Source: Chloroflexota bacterium (lineage in GTDB: Bacteria > Chloroflexota > Limnocylindria > Limnocylindrales > CSP1-4). From it: a stretch of 6,886 nt of DNA. Position 1 is the first letter of the stretch, and each line of letters opens with the position of its first letter. The stretch is from the NCBI GenBank assembly GCA_005881055.1, contig VBHW01000169.1, positions 9,549 to 16,434 of the forward strand, in the 5' to 3' direction. The notes under the pieces were generated by a model. It was not told the DNA's origin, ran no database searches, and saw nothing but the letters and a program-made list of their open reading frames with translations. Below, piece by piece: positions 1-5,706 of the stretch. The position numbers and the translations under genes were made by a program.

Positions 1-2
1 TC

Positions 3-689
3 GCCCCCACCCTGCCGACGTCTGGCGTGCCCGGATTCGCCGGCGCGACGCCACCGACCGTCGATGTCGCCGGCCTCGGCTCGACCCCGATCCCCTTGAT
101 CGCCGGCCTCGACTTCTCGTCGGTCGGGCTGGTCGATCCGCAGGAGGAGTGGGGGGTTGCCGCGGCCTACGTCCAGGTTACCGACGTCGCGGTGGCGGCG
201 CGGACGCGGATGCCGTCGGTCGAGCCGACGCTCGACTGGAGCGCGGTCGAGCCTGGCGGCCCGCTGCGCCTGCCGCACCTTCCGAACGGCGACCACCCGG
301 CGATCGCGACGGTCGCCCTCGCAGCCACGTGGCCCGCCGGACCGGTGCCGACGTCCGTCAGGTTGTACTACCGAGGCGTGCCGCCCGGAACATTGACGCA
401 GCTCGGCGCCGCACGAGAGGTCGGGCTGCTCCGTCCGCTCCCGCTCATCGTCCGCCTCGCGACCGGGACCGGGCGCGCGCACTTCTATCCGAGCGAGTCG
501 CTGGCATGGGAGCGCCTGTCCGGCGTCTTCTTCCTGCCACCCACAGGGCCGATGCCGACCGCGCCGTCGGGCTGGCTGCGCTCGGGCTGGCCGGCCGGCG
601 CGTACGAGTTCCGGATCGACGGCACTGACGGGAGCACGTCCAGCCTGCCCTTCGTCCTCGAGGGAGGCGCCGGCACGCCCTTGCCGTGA
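3..689 (+). CDS. Hypothetical protein, 3' end of a gene entering from the left
   Basis: I do not recognise this protein. The frame is open to the left edge, so the gene probably begins outside the window; the first ordinary start inside it is GTG at 27, giving 220 residues, and the stop is TGA at 687-689. Codons end almost always in G or C, as in the clear genes nearby, which supports real coding. The visible part is rich in Pro, Gly, Ala and Trp, has no Cys or Lys, and shows no membrane segment. The last 35 residues (about 187-211 counted from GTG 27, around GAYEFRIDG and SSLPFVLEG) alternate like edge beta-strands, so a secreted or surface beta-sandwich is possible; that is inference. It converges on the lipoprotein gene with only 16 bases between the stops and no visible terminator. 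Confidence 0.6.
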   Translation, partial: APTLPTSGVPGFAGATPPTVDVAGLGSTPIPLIAGLDFSSVGLVDPQEEWGVAAAYVQVTDVAVAARTRMPSVEPTLDWSAVEPGGPLRLPHLPNGDHPAIATVALAATWPAGPVPTSVRLYYRGVPPGTLTQLGAAREVGLLRPLPLIVRLATGTGRAHFYPSESLAWERLSGVFFLPPTGPMPTAPSGWLRSGWPAGAYEFRIDGTDGSTSSLPFVLEGGAGTPLP

Positions 690-705
690 CGCGACGGCGA
701 AGCCC

Positions 706-2037
706 TCAGTCGAGGAGCCAGACGATCGCGGGCATGTCCGAATCGAACGTCCACGTCAGGCCCAGGACGCCGGCCGGGCCGTCGGCCACGATGTCGGGCC
801 CGTCGGCGTCGGACGAGATCGGCGTCTCGAGCCCCCTCGCAAGCAGCGCCCACGACGCGCCATCGGCGCTGATCCATGATGCGCGGCGGCTCTGCTCGCC
901 GAGGGAGACCTGCCCGGTGGCGACGTAGCCCTGCGCCGAGCGGATGAGCGCATTGAGGGAGCCGCGCGCGTCCTGTGATCCGGTGGGCAGCCCCACCGCG
1001 GAGAACGTCGCGAGGTCCGGGCTCGACCAGACGGTCGGAACGGGCGTCTTGTCCACGCCGCCGAAGAGCCATGACGTGGATCCGCCGATCACGGGCGGGA
1101 TCGCCACGATCGTGTCGGACCCGTCGCCCGGGTATCCCTCGAGCGGGGTCCACGTGTAGCCGTCCGTCGTCGAGAAGAGCCGGGTCACGGACCCGGTTCC
1201 GCCGCTCAGGTACCAGGCTGCTCCGACGACCGTGCGTCCGGTCGAATCAGATGCACCCACCCCCCAGAGCTCGGGCGGGTTGGGGGAGCCCGTGAGCTTC
1301 GTTGGCGGCGTCTTGGGCAAAGCCTTCCATACGAGCCCGTCGGCCGAGTGGAAGATCCCGCCGACACCGCCGGCCTCGCCGGCAAAGTACGCGACGGCCG
1401 CGTCCCAGCCGCCGGTCGGGACGGGCCAGGCCGTCGTGAACTCGCTGCCCTGGTTGTATGGCTTCGGAACCGTCGGGCCCGGCCACGGATATGAGCTCTG
1501 CCAGGCCTTGCCGTCGGTCGAGGTCCAGGAGATCGGCGAACCGATGCATTCGGGTCCACCGCCCGTGCCCTGCTGCGGGTCGCATGGCTCGTGCGTGTAG
1601 CTCCCGACGACGAGGAGCTGGCGACCATCGCTCGCGATCGCGTGGGCCTCTGCTTTGAGCTCGATGCCGTTCGAGTCCTTCGACGTCTTGAACGGAAGCG
1701 CGACCGGCGTCCACGTCTTCCCGTCAGCGGAGAACCAGACGCGGGAGCCGTCGCGCATGACCACGTAGCCACCGGCGAATCCGACGATCCCGGAGCGGGA
1801 GGCTGCGGCATCCTTGAGGCTCGCCACCTGGTGCCAGGTGCTCCCGGCGGCGGGGCTTCGGCTGGGGCTCGGCGACGCAACGGCCTCCTTCGGTGACGCG
1901 CTCGCCGAGGCAACCGCCGAGGAGGCGGGGCTCACCGCGCCGACCGACGGGCTCGGCGAGACCTGGGCTGGGCCGCAGCCGATGACCAGGACCGTGACCG
2001 CCAGCAACGCATGGGAGCGGGCCCGCATGTCGAGCAT
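706..2037 (-). CDS. Secreted lipoprotein with Asp-box (BNR-like) beta-propeller
   Basis: Predicted exported lipoprotein of 443 residues. I chose ATG at 2037 because a purine-rich GGGAGGGGGAGG lies just upstream and the protein then opens with a short basic stretch, a hydrophobic core and a lipobox VIGC with Cys21; ATG at 2028, three codons on, is equally usable. Residues about 22-66 are a Ser/Pro/Ala tether. The rest carries six Asp-box-like motifs of the form S-x-D-G-x-x-W at about 101-109, 171-179, 229-237, 288-296, 337-345 (degenerate, SSPDLATF) and 388-396. In sialidase/BNR and photosystem-assembly YCF48-like propellers, such motifs sit once per blade, so a six-bladed propeller is likely. 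Cys152 and Cys164 could form a disulfide-closed loop. No sialidase catalytic residues are identifiable, so ligand and function are unknown. The gene is divergent from the suf operon. Confidence 0.85.
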   Translation of the reverse strand: MLDMRARSHALLAVTVLVIGCGPAQVSPSPSVGAVSPASSAVASASASPKEAVASPSPSRSPAAGSTWHQVASLKDAAASRSGIVGFAGGYVVMRDGSRVWFSADGKTWTPVALPFKTSKDSNGIELKAEAHAIASDGRQLLVVGSYTHEPCDPQQGTGGGPECIGSPISWTSTDGKAWQSSYPWPGPTVPKPYNQGSEFTTAWPVPTGGWDAAVAYFAGEAGGVGGIFHSADGLVWKALPKTPPTKLTGSPNPPELWGVGASDSTGRTVVGAAWYLSGGTGSVTRLFSTTDGYTWTPLEGYPGDGSDTIVAIPPVIGGSTSWLFGGVDKTPVPTVWSSPDLATFSAVGLPTGSQDARGSLNALIRSAQGYVATGQVSLGEQSRRASWISADGASWALLARGLETPISSDADGPDIVADGPAGVLGLTWTFDSDMPAIVWLLD

Positions 2038-2141
2038 CCTCCCCCTCCCGTCGTCGCGCGGCCAGGGGGACTCCTTGGTGCCCTGCCGCGACCGCGTCCG
2101 GCCATGCTGACGGTCCGGCGTCTCGATCGTGACGCGCGAGG

Positions 2142-2158
2142 ACGGACGGGCCGTCCGT
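2142..2158. repeat. 17-bp inverted repeat in the divergent region
   Basis: ACGGACGG and CCGTCCGT form a perfect 8-bp inverted repeat around a single central G. Its right end touches the -35-like TTGACG. A one-base centre is unsuited to an RNA hairpin loop, so if functional it is more likely a protein site, perhaps for the lipoprotein promoter. In DNA this GC-rich, chance is a serious alternative. Confidence 0.4.
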
Positions 2159-2187
2159 TGACGGGTTCGGGTGGCGGCCGGTAGCAT
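2158..2187 (+). promoter_or_regulatory. Putative sigma70-type promoter of the suf operon
   Basis: TTGACG at 2158-2163 matches five of six bases of the -35 consensus, and TAGCAT at 2182-2187 matches four of six of the -10, with an 18-nt spacer. CATAAT at 2185-2190 is a better -10 by itself but sits 21 nt from the -35. This is one of the few AT-containing stretches in the region. Transcription would begin near 2194, inside the adjacent inverted repeat, leaving a leader of about 60 nt before the candidate start at 2253. Confidence 0.55.
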
Positions 2188-2212
2188 AATCCCGACCGAA
2201 ACACTCGGGATT
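2188..2212. promoter_or_regulatory. IscR type-1-like operator (25-bp inverted repeat)
   Basis: AATCCCGA and TCGGGATT are perfect reverse complements separated by nine bases (CCGAAACAC). The total length, 25 bp, equals that of the E. coli IscR type-1 site, recalled from the literature as ATASYYGACT, then RWWWY, then AGTCRRSTAT. Aligned base by base, 19 of 25 positions agree, and 17 of 19 in the central part (2191-2209). The site follows the -10-like TAGCAT and covers the expected transcription start, so a bound protein would block the promoter. The first gene downstream encodes an Rrf2/IscR-like protein with three conserved cysteines, so autoregulation by cluster status is the natural reading. 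Binding is inferred. Confidence 0.7.
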
Positions 2213-2252
2213 GAGCGCGTCGAACTGACGCCAAACCAACGAGGACGAGCAC

Positions 2253-2816
2253 CTGACCGCGATCGGCACCCAACTCCACCAGCGCCACCTGTTCCACGGC
2301 AGTGGCGCCGTCTCGTTCAGCACGAAGGGCGAGTACGGCGTCCGTCTCATGGTCCAGCTCGGTCGGCACTACGGCCGCGGGCCTGCCAGCCTCGCCGAGA
2401 TCGCGGCCGAGGAGGACCTGCCACGGGCCTACCTCGAGCAGCTCGTCATGAGCCTGCGCGAGGCCGGCCTCGTCACGAGCACGCGCGGGGCGCGCGGCGG
2501 CTACCAGCTGGCCCGACCGCCGGAGGAGACGCCGATCGTCGAGGTCCTCCGCGCGCTCGAAGGCCCCATCGCGCCGATGGTCTGCGCGACTGACGATCCC
2601 GAGCACGGCCTCCTCTGCGACCGGACGTCGAGCTGCACGGTCAACCTGCTCTGGGTGCGCATCCGCGATGCGATCACCGGAGCGCTCGCGAGCATGACCC
2701 TCGCGGACCTCGTGCCATCGAGGGCGGCGATCCTGGCCCGTGCGACGTCGACCGCCGTCATCCTCGATCCACCCTCCCAGCCGAACGCGTCCAGCGGAGT
2801 CCTGACCCGATCGTGA
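2253..2816 (+). CDS. Rrf2/IscR-family Fe-S-responsive transcriptional regulator
   Basis: Winged-helix regulator of the Rrf2 family, probably sensing Fe-S cluster supply and controlling this suf operon. Visible family marks are the N-terminal FSTKGEYGVRLM, the recognition-helix region SLAEIAAEEDLPRAYLEQL, the wing GLVTSTRGARGGYQLARP, and three cysteines arranged C-X10-C-X5-C followed by LW, the usual cluster-ligand region (residues 79, 90 and 96 counted from ATG 2349). The start is uncertain. The first ordinary start, ATG 2349, would cut off conserved helix 1. The frame is open back to a stop at 2226-2228 with strongly G/C-ending codons but no ATG, GTG or TTG. I placed the start at CTG 2253, seven bases after GAGGA (2241-2245); GTC at 2310 sits where relatives usually begin. 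From CTG the protein has 187 residues. Its stop overlaps the sufC start (GTGA). Confidence 0.85.
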   Translation: MTAIGTQLHQRHLFHGSGAVSFSTKGEYGVRLMVQLGRHYGRGPASLAEIAAEEDLPRAYLEQLVMSLREAGLVTSTRGARGGYQLARPPEETPIVEVLRALEGPIAPMVCATDDPEHGLLCDRTSSCTVNLLWVRIRDAITGALASMTLADLVPSRAAILARATSTAVILDPPSQPNASSGVLTRS

Positions 2817-3742
2817 GCAACGACCAGCGCCTCGTCATCCGCGACCTCCATGTCGCGCCGTTCGGCCACCCCGAGACCGAGATCCTCCAGGGCATCGACC
2901 TGGAGGTCGGCAAGGGCGAGGTCCACGCGATCATGGGCCCCAATGGGTCGGGCAAGACGACTCTCGCGTACGCGCTCATGGGCCACCCGGCGTACGTCGT
3001 CACGAAGGGCGAGGTCCACTGGAAGGACCGCGACGTCCTCAAGCTCACGCCCGACAAGCGGGGCCGCCTCGGCCTGTTCCTCGCCTTCCAGTACCCGACG
3101 GCGATCCCGGGCCTGAGCGTCGCGAGCTTCATCCGCAGCGCGCTCAACGCGCGGCTCCTCGGCGTCGATCGCAACGGCGACGTCGACCCCACCGATCCCG
3201 CCCGCGGCGGCATCTCGATGCGGGACTTCCGGACGAAGATGCGCGAGGCGTTCGCGCTCCTGAAGATGGACGAGGGCTTCGCGACCCGCTACGTGAACGA
3301 GGGCTTCAGCGGCGGCGAGAAGAAGCGCCTCGAGATGCTCCAGATGGCCGTGCTCCAGCCCGAGATGGCGATCATGGACGAGACGGACTCCGGGCTCGAC
3401 ATCGACGCGCTGCGGATCGTCGCCGAGGGCGTGAACGCGATGCTCAACCCCGAGCTCGGCGTCCTCCTCATCACCCACTACCAGCGGCTGCTCAACTACA
3501 TCACCCCGGACGTCGTCCATGTCCTGGCGGCCGGCCGCATCGTCAAGAGCGGCGGCAAGGACCTCGCGATCCGGCTCGAGGAGGAGGGCTACGGCCCGAT
3601 CCTCCGCGAGGCTGGCCTCGAGACGGGCGTCTCGGACGAGGCGCTCGCGGTGCCGATCGCCCCCGACGAGGCCGGCCACGAGCCGTCCCATCCGACCGCG
3701 CACGGGGACGGCCACGCCGAGCCGGCGGGGGTCGCCCGCTAG
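2813..3742 (+). CDS. sufC: SufC, Fe-S cluster assembly ATPase
   Basis: Cytoplasmic ABC-type ATPase that powers the SufBCD scaffold on which new Fe-S clusters are built. All ABC motifs are intact: Walker A GPNGSGKT (42-49), Q-loop Gln93 in FQYP, signature FSGGEKKR (165-172), Walker B with DETDSGLD (189-196) and switch His222 in ITHYQRLL. FSGGEKKR together with DETDSGLD is diagnostic of SufC rather than a transporter ATPase. At 309 residues it is about 50-60 longer than typical SufC. The excess is a C-terminal tail after about residue 265, with four His spaced exactly four apart (289, 293, 297, 301). The GTG start at 2813 overlaps the regulator's stop by four bases, suggesting coupled translation. 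sufS begins 12 bases after its stop. The usual partner genes sufB and sufD are not in the window. Confidence 0.97.
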   Translation: MSNDQRLVIRDLHVAPFGHPETEILQGIDLEVGKGEVHAIMGPNGSGKTTLAYALMGHPAYVVTKGEVHWKDRDVLKLTPDKRGRLGLFLAFQYPTAIPGLSVASFIRSALNARLLGVDRNGDVDPTDPARGGISMRDFRTKMREAFALLKMDEGFATRYVNEGFSGGEKKRLEMLQMAVLQPEMAIMDETDSGLDIDALRIVAEGVNAMLNPELGVLLITHYQRLLNYITPDVVHVLAAGRIVKSGGKDLAIRLEEEGYGPILREAGLETGVSDEALAVPIAPDEAGHEPSHPTAHGDGHAEPAGVAR

Positions 3743-3748
3743 GCGGGC
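3734..3748 (+). repeat. Small hairpin at the sufC stop codon
   Basis: GCCCGC and GCGGGC are perfect reverse complements around the three bases TAG, which are the sufC stop codon. The RNA could form a 6-bp GC stem just before the sufS start (3755). No T-run follows, so it is not an intrinsic terminator. It might tune sufS translation or mRNA stability, or be chance. Confidence 0.35.
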
Positions 3749-3754
3749 GCGCAC

Positions 3755-5037
3755 ATGACGGTCACGTCACGGCCGGTGACTGCGGTGGAGGCCCCCGCCA
3801 AGAGGATGACGAGCGGCACGGTCGCGGAGTCGCCACTCGACCCGTACACGATCCGGCGCGACTTCCCGATCCTCTCGACGCTCGTGCACGGGAAGCCGCT
3901 CGTCTACCTCGACTCGGCGTCGAGCAGCCAGAAGCCGCAGGTCGTCATCGACGCCCTCGACGACTTCTACCGGGAGTACAATGCGAACGTCCACCGCGGG
4001 ATCTACGAGATCGGCGAGCGTGCCACGGCGCCGTACGAAGAGGCACGGGCGAGGGTCGCGCGGTTCGTCAACGCCCCCGACGCGCACGAGATCGTGTTCA
4101 CCCGCACGTCGCCTACACCTGGGGTCGCCGCAACATCGGGCAGGGCGACGCGATCGTGCTCACCGAGATGGAGCACCACGCGAACCTCGTCCCGTGGCAG
4201 CTCCTCGTCCAGGAGAAGGACGGCGACCTCGAGTTCATCCCGATCACCGACGACGGGGTCCTCCGCCTCGAGGTCCTCGAGGTGCTCCTGCGCCTGAAGC
4301 CGAAGCTCGTGGCGTTCACCCACGTCAGCAACACGCTCGGGACGATCAATCCGGTTCGCGAGATGGTCGAGATGGCGCACGCGGCCGGGGCCCTCGTCCT
4401 CGTCGACGGCGCGCAGGCCGTGCCTCACGTCCCGGTCGACGTCCAGGCGATCGGAGCGGACTTCTACGCGTTCTCAGGGCACAAGATGCTCGGCCCGATG
4501 GGGTCGGGCGTCCTGTGGTCCCGCCGCGAGCTCCTCGAGGAGATGCCGCCGTTCCTCGCGGGTGGCGAGATGATCCGTGAGGTCCATCTCCGGCGGAGCG
4601 ACTGGAACGACATCCCTTGGAAGTTCGAGGCCGGCACGCCCGACGTGGCCGCGGCGATCGGCCTGGGCGTGGCGGCTGACTACCTGTCAGGCCTTGGCAT
4701 GGGCCGCGTCCGCGAGCACGAGCGAGACCTCGTCGCGTACGCGCTCGACGTCCTCCCGCGCGAGGTCCCGGAGATCGCGCTGTACGGCCCGACCGCTGAG
4801 CTCCGCGGTGGCGTCGTGCCGTTCAACATGCCGGGGATCCATCCGCACGACGTCGCGCAGGTCCTCGACCGTTCGGGCGTGGCGGTCCGGGCCGGGCACC
4901 ACTGCACGATGCCGCTCCACGAGCGCCTCGACCTGCCGGCGACGGCCCGGGCGAGCTTCAACGTCTACTCGACGCGCGAGGACATCGACGCACTCGTCGC
5001 GGGCCTCCACGAGGTCCGCCGGGTCTTCGGGAACTAG
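3755..5037 (+). pseudogene. sufS: SufS cysteine desulfurase, broken by an apparent 22-nt deletion
   Basis: Group II (SufS-type) PLP cysteine desulfurase, which converts cysteine to alanine and passes the persulfide to SufU. It is read here in two frames. ATG 3755 to Arg at 4103-4105 gives 117 residues (DFPILSTLVHGKPLVYLDSA, YNANVHRGIYEIGERAT, HEIVFTR). The protein resumes one frame over at Val 4108 (VAYTWGRRNIGQGD, EMEHHANLVPWQ) and runs 309 residues to TAG 5035-5037. SufS proteins have about eight residues here, like GTTEGINL in E. coli; two bases remain, so 22 nt are missing. That segment lies at the PLP phosphate site. All else is intact: VDGAQAV, the PLP lysine in FSGHK (codon 4483-4485), the catalytic cysteine in GHHCTMPL (4903-4905) and the following Arg in ATARASF. 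Translation from 3755 would run out of frame to 4297, and GTG 4156 could start a C-terminal fragment. As read it cannot encode an active enzyme; sequencing or assembly error is possible. Confidence 0.9.
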
Positions 5038-5050
5038 GACGACACGCCTG

Positions 5051-5461
5051 ATGGACGACCTCTACCGCGACTACATCCTCGAGCACTACCGGCGGCCCCA
5101 CAACTTCGGGGTCATCGAGGATCCCTCCGCGTCGATCGAGGGCTCGAACCCGCTGTGCGGCGACCGCATCACGCTCCAGCTCGGAGTCCGCCACGGCGTT
5201 CTCGAGCGGGTCGGGTTCACCGGCCGCGGCTGTGCGATCAGCCTCGCCTCGGCGTCGCTCCTGACCGACGAGATCAAGGGCAAGCCGATGACCGACGTGG
5301 AGGCCTTCCGCGCAGACGATCTCCTCGACCTGCTCGGGATCGAGATCAGCCCCGCGCGCCTGAAGTGCGCGATGCTCAGCCACGAGACGCTCCGCGAGGC
5401 GCTCGCCGAGCTGGACGGCACAACGCCCGCAGGCGCCGCATCCGAGGGAGCGCCGGCATGA
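5051..5461 (+). CDS. sufU: SufU, zinc-dependent sulfur acceptor for SufS
   Basis: SufU-type relative of IscU, 136 residues, cytoplasmic. In Bacillus and other bacteria without SufE, SufU receives the persulfide from SufS through a zinc-bound cysteine. The expected ligands are visible: Cys36 and Asp38 in NPLCGDR, Cys61 in GRGCAIS and Cys106 in RLKCAML. The LYRDYILEHYRRPHNFG opening is typical. The long spacing between Cys61 and Cys106 marks SufU rather than IscU. The start is ATG 5051, 13 bases after the sufS stop, with a modest AGGA at 5036-5039. Residues after about 122 are an Ala/Gly-rich tail. Its intact state contrasts with broken sufS, its obligate partner. The stop overlaps an ATG (ATGA at 5458-5461) that opens a 43-codon frame. 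Confidence 0.96.
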   Translation: MDDLYRDYILEHYRRPHNFGVIEDPSASIEGSNPLCGDRITLQLGVRHGVLERVGFTGRGCAISLASASLLTDEIKGKPMTDVEAFRADDLLDLLGIEISPARLKCAMLSHETLREALAELDGTTPAGAASEGAPA

Positions 5462-5589
5462 TTGATCCGGCAACCTCCCCGCTGGGTCGGCACCCGCTCT
5501 CGGAGGTCCACGGCGGAGCTCCGCGACGCCAGTGGCCCGACGATTGCAGGCGTCGCCGGCCGGCCGGCGTCGATCGCCACCGGCAGTAA
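5458..5589 (+). CDS. Possible 43-residue small ORF after sufU
   Basis: The ATG overlaps the sufU stop as ATGA and is preceded by AGGGAG (5445-5450) at seven bases, so it has a good translation-start signal. The frame runs to TAA at 5587-5589. The peptide begins MIDPATSPLGRHPLSEVHGG, ends very Arg-rich, matches no family I know, and has weaker third-position GC than its neighbours. It could be a true small protein, the remnant of a broken gene, or a frame open by chance. Low confidence that a product is made. Confidence 0.25.
   Translation: MIDPATSPLGRHPLSEVHGGAPRRQWPDDCRRRRPAGVDRHRQ
5554..5569. repeat. 16-bp CCGG-based palindrome
   Basis: CGCCGGCCGGCCGGCG is identical to its own reverse complement. 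It sits in the sufU to moeB gap. A run of CCGG units is easily produced by chance in such GC-rich DNA, so function is doubtful. Confidence 0.35.
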
Positions 5590-5598
5590 GCTCGAATT

Positions 5599-5624
5599 TC
5601 GACCGGTCAGACCTCGACCGGTCA
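5599..5624. repeat. Tandem direct repeat of TCGACCGGTCA
   Basis: TCGACCGGTCA occurs exactly at 5599-5609 and 5614-5624, a period of 15 bp. Each copy contains the 8-bp palindrome GACCGGTC. Two short palindromic sites in tandem upstream of a gene resemble an operator pair for a dimeric DNA-binding protein. The protein is unknown, and the 15-bp period is not a whole number of helical turns. Confidence 0.5.
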
Positions 5625-5629
5625 TCGCC

Positions 5630-5647
5630 CTGGCGCCGAGGCGCCAG
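5630..5647 (+). repeat. Stable hairpin upstream of the rhodanese-MoeB gene
   Basis: CTGGCGCC and GGCGCCAG are perfect reverse complements separated by GA. The RNA would form a strong stem of seven pairs with a four-base CGAG loop, or eight with a very tight loop. No T-run follows, so it is not a standard intrinsic terminator. It could be a rho-independent-like pause, a processing or stability element, or part of a protein site. Confidence 0.45.
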
Positions 5648-5675
5648 CTCGTCACCAACGGAGCACCAACGCCCG

Positions 5676-5706
5676 ATGCCCGAGACGTACGCCGAGCTCC
5701 TCCGCG
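5676..5706 (+). other. Likely out-of-frame N-terminus of the rhodanese-MoeB gene
   Basis: ATG at 5676 opens MPETYAELLRDA with G/C-ending codons like the real genes, in a different frame from the rhodanese-MoeB frame that begins at ATG 5707. An acidic ETYAELL opening is what I would expect before a rhodanese domain of this kind, and the 5707 start lacks the few residues that usually form the first rhodanese strand. The simplest reading is that a short segment of 3n+2 bases is missing near 5700-5707. Family-based inference, less firm than the sufS case. Confidence 0.4.

Larger units (their letters stand above)
2038..2252. promoter_or_regulatory. Divergent control region between lipoprotein gene and suf operon
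   Basis: About 215 bp with no convincing gene. It separates the leftward lipoprotein gene from the rightward Rrf2/suf operon. From left to right it holds the lipoprotein ribosome site (GGGAGGGGGAGG, minus strand, just above 2037), a 17-bp inverted repeat (2142-2158), a rightward promoter-like pair (2158-2187), a 25-bp inverted repeat resembling an IscR site (2188-2212), and a GAGGA ribosome-site candidate at 2241-2245. No clear leftward promoter was found; TATGCT, read on the minus strand around 2183-2188, is only a weak candidate -10. Confidence 0.7.
5462..5675. promoter_or_regulatory. Structured gap between sufU and rhodanese-MoeB gene
   Basis: About 215 bp, unusually long for this compact operon. 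Apart from the doubtful small ORF it holds a perfect 16-bp palindrome (5554-5569), two copies of TCGACCGGTCA 15 bp apart (5599-5609 and 5614-5624), and a perfect 8-bp inverted repeat with a two-base centre (5630-5647). A GGAG at 5660-5663 lies 12 bases before ATG 5676. I see no convincing -35/-10 pair. A separate promoter or processing site for the downstream gene is plausible but unproven. Confidence 0.45.

Noticed and set aside
690..705. Bidirectional terminator between the convergent genes
   Set aside because: Only 16 bases separate the two stops, and no inverted repeat or T/A run is visible.
2038..2187. Longer N-terminus for the lipoprotein (50 extra residues)
   Set aside because: It would bury the signal peptide and lipobox inside the protein and overlap the promoter region. 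ATG 2037 or 2028 has the ribosome site.
2501..3754. 417-residue open frame on the minus strand opposite sufC
   Set aside because: Mirror of the strong codon bias of sufC. Its product is a low-complexity Arg/Asp/Val-rich string with no family features.
4100..4160. Programmed ribosomal frameshift in sufS
   Set aside because: A slip could join the frames but could not restore the eight missing PLP-site residues, and there is no slippery run or stimulator in view.
5458..5589. Reading the small ORF as a Rieske or SufT remnant
   Set aside because: LGRHPLSEV faintly recalls a Rieske opening, but no cluster ligands follow in any frame, and no SufT features are present.
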